Under the pieces are notes generated by a model. It searched no databases. It saw nothing but the letters and a program-made list of their open reading frames with translations, and had not been told where the DNA came from. A DNA stretch of 5,081 bases from Rhodothermia bacterium. GTDB lineage: Bacteria; Bacteroidota; Rhodothermia; Balneolales; Natronogracilivirgulaceae. Location of the stretch: assembly GCA_007122185.1 (NCBI GenBank), contig SKUI01000149.1, forward strand, positions 1-5,081, in the 5' to 3' direction. This document shows, piece by piece, positions 1 through 5,081 of the stretch (the first letter of the stretch is position 1; every line of letters begins with the position of its first letter). The position numbers were made by a program, and so were the translations under genes.

Positions 1-62
1 ACTTTAAGATTATCTGTATAACCGAACAGATTAACACCAACCGATCTATTCATTGGGAAGTC

Positions 63-3000
63 GTGAAGGCGCATTTCTACAGTCCTATGGGGTTGCGGGG
101 TGACCACCTCGTAACCCTATTAATTCACCGCACAACAATATCCTCCCGGTCCGATACCCGGACATGCGGCAACTGCCTTGCAGAAGAACCCAAGAGCATC
201 CTGCTGATTTTACTGCTTATATGCATGACCTGTGGGTTGCCAGGGCCGGCTTCAGCTAACGTGCCGATCTCCGGAAATCAACCGACACCCCTGCTTCAGA
301 CACATTTTTCAGAACCCCCGGACACGGTTCAGTGGCAGGGCGACCTCACCTGGTTCCGCACAGAGCCGGGTTTTGAACCTGGAATGCTGCGACTTGATGC
401 TCCTTCTGACCCTGGAAGGGCGTATCTGTCCACACGAAACCCCTACAGCGCCGTTCACTGGGAATGGTACCTGCGCCAGTCTTTCGCTCCGTCCAATAAC
501 AACAGGGCGTTTGTTTTTCTTAATGAGGCATCGGGCAGGCTTGATGATAAGCCGACGGGCCTTGCAATCAGAACGGGTGAAAACGGCACGCCGAAACACT
601 TCCGGCTGCTCCATTATAATAAGGGAGCTTCTGTTGCGGAATGGATAAAAAGTGACATCGAAATACAGGCAGATACCGGCTACCGCATCCGGGTTCTTCT
701 CTCGCCAGACCGGCAACTGCATCTTTACTTAGCCGAAGGCAGAAACCGCATCCCGCTGCTTCAGACCGAAACCGCCTTGCTTCCAGAATCCATGGATCCC
801 GGAGGACATTTCGGTTTTTTGACCCGGTATACAGCCACCCGCAGCAATCAGTTTTATTTCAGCGATGTCTGGATTGCAGATGAGCTGCCGCCACCACGGA
901 TTGCGGATTTAGCGATGGCTTCCGGTGAGGAACTATCCGGTCCGTACGAACACCCCTGGCAATACGACGGTTCAGGTACGATCATCACGGTAACATTTGA
1001 GGTTCCACCGGACCCGGAAGGCATTAGCGTCCAGCTGTTCGGGCTGGAAGACGGGACACGACCCGATGAGGTACATTGCGGACATCCCCAGGTGTGTTCC
1101 ATTCGTTTCAGCCACCCTCTGCCGTCAGGCGAGTACGGACTCGTCACTGATGAATATGCCACCATTTACGGACAGCGTTCGGACCGGGAAACACACAGCT
1201 TCCTGGTGTCTGAAGAGGCAGTTCCCGGTGATGTGATCATCAACGAGTTCATGTATCGCCCCCCCGCTTCCATGCCTGCTTATGTTGAACTGTTTAACAG
1301 GTCCGATAAATTGCTGAATCTTCGCAACTGGCGTCTGCAGCGGCGGGCTGTGTCAACGGAACCGGATCGAAAGATTACGACGGAGGACCTGTTTCTCCAC
1401 CCGGGAGGCTTCCTCGTTCTGACCGCTGATGCCTCACTATTGCAGAGGGTGCCGGGGGCAGAACAGGTCATGGAAATGGAGTCCTTTCCCAGGTTCAATA
1501 TTGCGTCGAGTGATGAAATACGGCTGTTTTCAAATACGGATGAAGTAATAGACTCACTGCAATATCTGCCATCCAACTGGGGTGGTTTTGAAGTGGCTCT
1601 CGAAAGAAAATCACCGGATGTCACCGGATGGATACCGGAAAACTGGGCAGAATCCCTTTCTGAACATGGCGGCACACCCGGTTTTGCCAACTCGGTCCGG
1701 CCGCCGGACACCCCTCCGGAGCTGCAGTCTGTCGACTATTCGCAACCCGCCGCTCTCGCGCTCACGTTTTCACGGTTGCTGGAACCGTCCTCCCTGACTT
1801 ATCCGGGTGCAATTCGATTGCTGGATACCGGTGATACCTACACCAGTGCGCCAGGGCCTTATGAAAGGAATGGGACCGATACTTCGCAACGCTTCTTTGG
1901 ATCACGAGAAGCTGCAGGAGGACCACGCGCGCATCCGGAAACCGGACTGGAAACATTTCGGGAGATTGCTGTTAGTATTGTAAAAACAGGTGGAAACAGC
2001 GTTTCTGTGATACCCGAAGAACAGTTGCAGCACGGGGTCCTTTATGTTCTGATCATCTCGGATATCCGCGACCTTTTTGGAAACCCGATCGGGGAAACGG
2101 AAAAAGCCTTCCGTTACTATGAAACCGGCCTGCCGGCAGCTGGGGATATCGTCATCAATGAGGTTCTTTATCGTCCCGGGCGTGATAACCCGCGGTTCAT
2201 AGAGATCCTGAACCGCAGCGAGAAGGTTTTTGACCTCAGAAACTGGAAAGTCGGCAGAAGCCTGGGCAGTGCGGTTTCCATTGCAGATCCGGCGTCAGAC
2301 GACCCGGTCTATTTGATTCCCAATGAACTGGCTGTAGTTTCAGAGCCGGGATTGACGGTACAGAACAAAGAGATCCTTCATTTCGAAATCCCTGCTTTCC
2401 CGTCACTATCCCGGTTCGGTGACAGTGTCTATCTGATCCGGGAGAATGGCCCGGCAACCGACAGTCTCGCATATTTGCCTGCATGGGGTGGCAACAGGGA
2501 CGGAATCTCACTGGAACGTGTAGATCCGGATGGCGCAACCAATGACCCTTCAAACTGGCGTGAGCACCCGGACGGACATACTGCCGGCATGTGGAATCAT
2601 CACTTTGAGAGCCGGCCGGAACCGGTAATACTCCTCCGGGCTGCACAGATCGACGAAGTTCACGTGGAACTCAGCTTCAGCCGGTTCGTATCCCTCAGCA
2701 GCCTTGATGAGGTCACTCTTGGCGGGACTCCGCTGCAACCGGCCATTTCATACCTCAATGACAAAGCCGGGCCCGCAAACAACTACGGATCGGTTTTCCT
2801 ATTTCGCTCATCGGAGCCGATAAAACGCCAATTTCAAATGGTTCTTGTCGGTTATGCTACGGACTATGCAGGCCGTCCAGCAATGGGGCTTACCTCTCCC
2901 CTGACGTTTCTTCCCGAGCCGGGCGACATCGTCATCAATGAGGTCATGTATCAACCCATAGCTGCACGGTACAGCGCCCGACCCGATCAGAGTGAATATG

Positions 3001-3827
3001 TGGAAGTCTACAACCAGTCAGGGTTGCCATTGCAGATGGACAACGTGTATCTGCATGACAGGCCTGATAAAGAGGGATTTGTGCGCAAGCTGCTGCCGGC
3101 CGGCAACGATCTGGTCACGCTGATGCCTGAGCAGTATGCTGTATTCTATGCGGACACCAGTCAGATATTCCGTGAAACGAGACTATCACGGGCGTTCCCG
3201 TTGTCAGATACCGGGAAGGCACTCTTTCTGAGGATTGACCGCCAGACGCTCGGTCTTTCAACACAGGGGGACCAGGTCTACTTGTCCCTTGGCGACCGGG
3301 TCATTCTCGACTCGCTTTGGTACCTGCCTTCATGGCATAACCCGAATCTGCTCGATGTCCGCGGAGTCAGTCTGGAGCGTATTGACTACGACCTGCCAAC
3401 CGGAGATCGAACCAACTGGACATCCAGTACATCGCCTGACGGAGGAACACCTGCATCCCCGAACTCTGTCGTGGCCCCGGCCGGCAGTGGAATCGAGGGC
3501 AACCAGGATACCGGACTGACACTCACACCCAACCCGTTTTCACCAAACAGGGACGGGACAGATGATCACCTGATCATTCATTACCATCTTGATGGTCCTG
3601 ACTACCTGATTCATGCCAGGGTTTTTGATCGTCAGGGAAGGCATGTGCGAACGCTCGCAGACGGTATGCTATCCGGAAGAACGGGCAAGCTGATCTGGGA
3701 CGGTCGAACGGATCGCGGAATCATGAACAGAGCCGGCATATACATTATTCATCTTGAGGCTTACAACCGTTCTGAGGGCCGTCGAAATACATATCGAGCC
3801 GTTGCCGTTCTCGCCGTACCCCTGTAG
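63..3827 (+). CDS. Large secreted multidomain protein with three lamin tail domains and a C-terminal FlgD/CHU_C-like module
   Basis: This 1254-residue protein is probably exported and held at the cell surface; its ligand or enzymatic role is unknown. A hydrophobic stretch (about residues 44-60, KSILLILLLI) ends in PASA, suggesting signal peptidase cleavage near residue 65. Residues about 85-272 resemble a LamG/concanavalin-like beta-sandwich. Ig-like linkers follow at about 278-385, 550-690 and 855-950; the last two carry LTFSRLLEPSSL and LSFSRFVSLSSL, as in SbsA-type Ig domains. Three lamin tail domains start at GDVIINEF (389), GDIVINEV (694) and GDIVINEV (954). Residues about 1150-1254 match a FlgD-like/CHU_C fold (NPFSPNRDGTDD, VFDRQGRHVRTL, WDGRTDRG, AGIYIIHLEAY), common at the C-terminus of Bacteroidota/Rhodothermota surface proteins and possibly a type IX secretion signal. 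The mature part has only two cysteines (339 and 345), a possible small disulfide loop. The start is uncertain: GTG 63 gives the longest frame, with GGGAAG just upstream as a poor ribosome site; ATG 87 and TTG 93 are alternatives. No catalytic motif was recognised. Confidence 0.93.
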   Translation: MKAHFYSPMGLRGDHLVTLLIHRTTISSRSDTRTCGNCLAEEPKSILLILLLICMTCGLPGPASANVPISGNQPTPLLQTHFSEPPDTVQWQGDLTWFRTEPGFEPGMLRLDAPSDPGRAYLSTRNPYSAVHWEWYLRQSFAPSNNNRAFVFLNEASGRLDDKPTGLAIRTGENGTPKHFRLLHYNKGASVAEWIKSDIEIQADTGYRIRVLLSPDRQLHLYLAEGRNRIPLLQTETALLPESMDPGGHFGFLTRYTATRSNQFYFSDVWIADELPPPRIADLAMASGEELSGPYEHPWQYDGSGTIITVTFEVPPDPEGISVQLFGLEDGTRPDEVHCGHPQVCSIRFSHPLPSGEYGLVTDEYATIYGQRSDRETHSFLVSEEAVPGDVIINEFMYRPPASMPAYVELFNRSDKLLNLRNWRLQRRAVSTEPDRKITTEDLFLHPGGFLVLTADASLLQRVPGAEQVMEMESFPRFNIASSDEIRLFSNTDEVIDSLQYLPSNWGGFEVALERKSPDVTGWIPENWAESLSEHGGTPGFANSVRPPDTPPELQSVDYSQPAALALTFSRLLEPSSLTYPGAIRLLDTGDTYTSAPGPYERNGTDTSQRFFGSREAAGGPRAHPETGLETFREIAVSIVKTGGNSVSVIPEEQLQHGVLYVLIISDIRDLFGNPIGETEKAFRYYETGLPAAGDIVINEVLYRPGRDNPRFIEILNRSEKVFDLRNWKVGRSLGSAVSIADPASDDPVYLIPNELAVVSEPGLTVQNKEILHFEIPAFPSLSRFGDSVYLIRENGPATDSLAYLPAWGGNRDGISLERVDPDGATNDPSNWREHPDGHTAGMWNHHFESRPEPVILLRAAQIDEVHVELSFSRFVSLSSLDEVTLGGTPLQPAISYLNDKAGPANNYGSVFLFRSSEPIKRQFQMVLVGYATDYAGRPAMGLTSPLTFLPEPGDIVINEVMYQPIAARYSARPDQSEYVEVYNQSGLPLQMDNVYLHDRPDKEGFVRKLLPAGNDLVTLMPEQYAVFYADTSQIFRETRLSRAFPLSDTGKALFLRIDRQTLGLSTQGDQVYLSLGDRVILDSLWYLPSWHNPNLLDVRGVSLERIDYDLPTGDRTNWTSSTSPDGGTPASPNSVVAPAGSGIEGNQDTGLTLTPNPFSPNRDGTDDHLIIHYHLDGPDYLIHARVFDRQGRHVRTLADGMLSGRTGKLIWDGRTDRGIMNRAGIYIIHLEAYNRSEGRRNTYRAVAVLAVPL
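1227..3473 (+). repeat. Three in-frame lamin tail domain repeats inside the surface protein gene
   Basis: The three modules cover roughly 1227-1697, 2142-2606 and 2922-3473. Each opens with GD(V/I)(I/V)INE followed by an aromatic-rich strand, then (V/I)E(L/I/V)xNxS. The first two then carry LRNW; the third has MDNVYL instead. Each closes with a matching block: DSLQYLPSNWGG, DSLAYLPAWGG and DSLWYLPSW. After this comes LER followed by a 12-residue run ending in NW. The second and third modules share 17 identical bases at 2148-2164 and 2928-2944, exactly 780 bp apart and in frame. Lamin tail domains are Ig-fold modules found in many bacterial extracellular proteins, often beside nucleases or as adhesive modules; here no enzyme domain accompanies them. 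Confidence 0.88.
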
Positions 3828-3842
3828 ATAGCGTTGCTTTTT

Positions 3843-3930
3843 CATGCAGATGGCATCGCAATTCCATGCCGGCAGCGTCGCAGTTACATGCAGATTGTAT
3901 CGCAGTTACATGCAGACAGCATTGCGCTTC
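3843..3930 (+). repeat. Four-copy 22-bp tandem repeat with hairpin-forming units in the convergent intergenic region
   Basis: Units lie at 3843-3864, 3865-3886, 3887-3908 and 3909-3930. Written from the A of each CATG, a unit is ATGC, five variable bases, a GCAT-like tetramer and a 9-bp linker close to CGCAGTTAC. The loops are AGATG, CGGCA, AGATT and AGACA; the right arms are GCAT, GCGT, GTAT and GCAT. All four can pair with ATGC in + strand RNA if G-U pairs are allowed. The next 22 bases (3931-3952) hardly match, so the array ends there. The period is not a multiple of three, so it is not a peptide repeat. It starts 16 bases after the stop of the surface protein gene and could lie in its 3' untranslated region. 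Function unknown. Confidence 0.85.
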
Positions 3931-3977
3931 CACGTTCCGTCACAGCGACATAATCCATCACGTGCTAATGAACGCCA

Positions 3978-4832
3978 CTATTTCTTTCCGGCGCAAAAAT
4001 GAGCCATTACAATCGCGGAGGCCACAGAGGCGTTCAGGCTCTCTACGGCCCTGAACTCCCCGGCATCACTGGCATTCATGGCTATTCCACCATTTCCGGC
4101 AGGATCAACACGTACCCTTTGGAAGTCCATATCGATGATATCTCCTGATATTCCCGTGGCTTCACTGCCGACAACCAGTATGTCGCGACCGGTTGGTGTT
4201 ACCGCAAGATAGGACCTGGATCCGGATCCACTGTCGAGCAAATGGATTTTCCATCCCCTGTCGGATGCCTCATTCAGATAAATCGGCAGGTTTGTGGTCA
4301 GGAAGGGCAACACACCCGTTGCTCCGGCAGTGCTTCTGACTACTTTGGGATGAAACAGATCGACTGTCCCTTCCGAGAGCACCAATCCCTTTAACCCAAA
4401 CCAGACGGCCGTCCTGACCATGGTACCAAGATTGCCGGGATCCTGGATCCGGTCCACAGTTAGAATCACGCCTTTCTGACCGAACATTGCATCGAAGACG
4501 GTAGCACTCGGCAGCCGGCATACGGCCAGGATACCCTGTGCGGTATCCGTATCGGCCAGTTGGCGGAACACACGTGAACCGACCTGAAATACCGGAATAT
4601 TTCCGGGTAGAGACTCCTCTGACCAAGCATGTTCCTCCGGCATCCCGGACGAGTCCCGGGAATCTGCGGACACAACCAGAGACAGCACGTCGAGGATACG
4701 GTTATCAAGCACCTGTGCCACCGCACGCCGCCCCTCAACAATAAACCTCTTCTGTGCATACCTTTCGGATCTCTTGCGCAGCAAACGCAAGGCCTGGATC
4801 TGCTTTTTCGATAGCTGGCCGGGGTCACTCAT
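3978..4832 (-). CDS. TrmH/SpoU-family RNA 2'-O-methyltransferase (YsgA/RlmB-like)
   Basis: This 284-residue cytoplasmic enzyme should transfer a methyl group from S-adenosylmethionine to a ribose 2'-hydroxyl in rRNA or tRNA; the target nucleotide cannot be told from sequence. Residues about 8-107 form the L30e-like substrate-binding domain (KRFIVEGRRAV at 28-38, DTAQGILAV at 96-104). Residues about 119-280 form the SPOUT knot domain. Motif 1 is DPGNLGTMVRTA (131-142, with N134 and R140), followed by DLFHPKVVRSTAGA. Motif 2 is LVVGSEATGIS (219-229). Motif 3 is ESLNASVASAI (264-274). The ATG at 4832 is chosen because the family N-terminus begins around SKKQIQALRLLRKR; the upstream extension to 4952 adds 40 residues without family character. 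There is no Shine-Dalgarno; a TATACT box sits six bases before the ATG. Oddity: about 15 extra residues lie between the usual IPM-type strand (here VDPAG) and motif 3. The gene converges on the surface protein gene and appears monocistronic within the window. Confidence 0.95.
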   Translation of the reverse strand: MSDPGQLSKKQIQALRLLRKRSERYAQKRFIVEGRRAVAQVLDNRILDVLSLVVSADSRDSSGMPEEHAWSEESLPGNIPVFQVGSRVFRQLADTDTAQGILAVCRLPSATVFDAMFGQKGVILTVDRIQDPGNLGTMVRTAVWFGLKGLVLSEGTVDLFHPKVVRSTAGATGVLPFLTTNLPIYLNEASDRGWKIHLLDSGSGSRSYLAVTPTGRDILVVGSEATGISGDIIDMDFQRVRVDPAGNGGIAMNASDAGEFRAVESLNASVASAIVMAHFCAGKK

Positions 4833-5015
4833 GCCGGAAGTATAGTAAAAATGTCTCTCTGATACGGAATGATGGCAAAAAAACATCAGAAATTTCCTGA
4901 AAAAAGGCCATATTTGCAGGGAGGAAACCCATCCAATCTCGAAAAACGCCACGGATGCACACTGGTTGTCATCACATGCAAGACAAGCGGATCCAGGTCC
5001 CGCTGCACCAGCGAT
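4833..5015. other. Non-coding upstream region of the methyltransferase gene
   Basis: I see no convincing gene here. It holds an A/T-rich stretch, an imperfect 15-bp dyad at 4886-4900 (TCAG and CTGA arms around AAATTT) flanked by A-runs on both sides, and a GGG/CCC mini-inverted repeat at 4919-4930. A + strand frame opens at tandem ATGs (4869, 4872) and stays open to the window end. A - strand frame entering from the window end stops at 4886-4888. Neither has recognisable family features, and both read through the 21-bp repeat that follows, so I treat them as probably fortuitous. Confidence 0.5.
4839..4844 (-). promoter_or_regulatory. Possible -10 box for a leaderless methyltransferase transcript
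   Basis: On the - strand the hexamer TATACT lies six bases before the methyltransferase ATG. With ordinary -10 geometry the first transcribed base would be the A of the ATG, giving a leaderless mRNA. This fits the absence of any purine-rich ribosome site (the six bases are TCCGGC). There is no recognisable -35 at 16-18 bp spacing (CCGTAT at 17 bp), nor a well-placed Bacteroidota-type TTTG element. Weak call based on one hexamer. Confidence 0.3.
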
Positions 5016-5081
5016 CTGACAGCTTCACTTTTGGGGCTGACAGCTTCTCTATTGAGGGTGATCGATCCTCTTTTGGGGCTG
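5016..5081. repeat. 21-bp degenerate tandem repeat, cut by the window end
   Basis: Units start at 5016, 5037 and 5058, and a fourth begins CTG at 5079. Units 1 and 2 begin with the identical CTGACAGCTTC; units 1 and 3 end with the identical CTTTTGGGG. Unit 2 has CTATTGAGG there and unit 3 starts GTGATCGATCC. The preceding 21 bases do not match, so the array begins at 5016, while its true length lies outside the window. Since 21 is a multiple of three it can be read as heptapeptides: LTASLLG, LTASLLR, VIDPLLG on +, or SPKRGSI, TLNREAV, SPKSEAV on -. No promoter, ribosome site or known protein family supports either reading. It shares no convincing sequence with the 22-bp array at 3843-3930. 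Confidence 0.75.

Noticed and set aside
17..22. TATAAC as a -10 box for the surface protein gene
   Set aside because: The matching -35 would lie outside the window and no other promoter feature supports it.
213..236. Lipoprotein signal (cysteines 54 and 57 in the hydrophobic segment)
   Set aside because: Neither cysteine has a small residue (G/A/S) at -1 in a lipobox, while PASA near residue 65 is a good signal peptidase I site.
1611..1630. Perfect tandem 10-bp repeat TCACCGGATG
   Set aside because: It encodes SPDVTGW in a block that has the same 15-residue length in all three lamin tail domains, so there is no insertion. Probably coincidence from frequent ACCGG/CCGGAT words.
3828..3842. 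AGC-GTT-GCT followed by five Ts just after the surface protein stop, as a terminator
   Set aside because: A stem of three base pairs is too short for a rho-independent terminator, and no better hairpin with a T-tract was found on either strand of the intergenic region.
3843..3952. CRISPR or dual-guide-type array
   Set aside because: Units are only 22 bp with a 5-bp variable loop, there are no spacers of usable length, and no associated protein gene lies in the window.
3866..4054. Small + strand frame covering the 22-bp array
   Set aside because: The 22-bp period shifts frame with every unit and the end overlaps the methyltransferase antisense. No coding character.
4833..4952. 40-residue N-terminal extension of the methyltransferase from the ATG at 4952
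   Set aside because: The extension (rich in F, W and H) has no family similarity. The normal N-terminus starts at the ATG at 4832, and the extension crosses the putative promoter and dyad.
4886..5080. - strand open frame entering from the window end (SPKSEAV-type repeats) and stopping 53 bp before the methyltransferase
   Set aside because: It could be the tail of an upstream gene, but there is no family signal and the repeated part is explained by the DNA repeat. The sequence beyond the window is needed.
4869..5081. + strand open frame from tandem ATGs, ending in LTASLLG-type heptads at the window edge
   Set aside because: It has no ribosome site, no recognisable domain and a basic low-information N-terminus; the heptads come from the 21-bp DNA repeat. 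Kept only as an alternative reading of the repeat.

Overview
The window holds two well-supported genes facing each other. A very large secreted or cell-surface protein is on the + strand (63-3827) and a SpoU/TrmH-family RNA 2'-O-methyltransferase is on the - strand (3978-4832). No tRNA, rRNA, CRISPR array, insertion sequence or phage gene is visible. The organism looks like a Bacteroidota/Rhodothermota/Balneolota-type bacterium with a moderately high GC content. The grounds are the lamin-tail-domain architecture, the C-terminal FlgD/CHU_C-like module starting at TPNPFSPNRDGTDD, and the lack of strong Shine-Dalgarno sequences. This placement is inference from protein style, not a database match.

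Layout: 1-62 is a short upstream leader with no convincing promoter. 63-3827 encodes a 1254-residue protein with a signal peptide preceded by an unusually long N-region, a LamG-like N-terminal region, Ig-like linkers, three lamin tail domains and a C-terminal FlgD-like/sorting-type domain. 3828-3977 is the convergent intergenic region. It contains four copies of a 22-bp tandem repeat (3843-3930), and each copy can form a 4-bp stem with a variable 5-nt loop. 3978-4832 (-) is the methyltransferase, with a promoter-like -10 placed so that its mRNA could be leaderless. 4833-5081 has no convincing gene. It ends in a second, unrelated tandem array of period 21 bp that begins at 5016 and runs off the window edge.

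The two genes show no functional link: one acts outside the cell and the other on RNA in the cytoplasm, and their convergent orientation rules out an operon. The least explained parts are the two short-period degenerate arrays either side of the methyltransferase gene, and an apparent insertion of about 15 residues in the methyltransferase just before its motif 3. No complete new defence or mobile system can be supported from this sequence alone.
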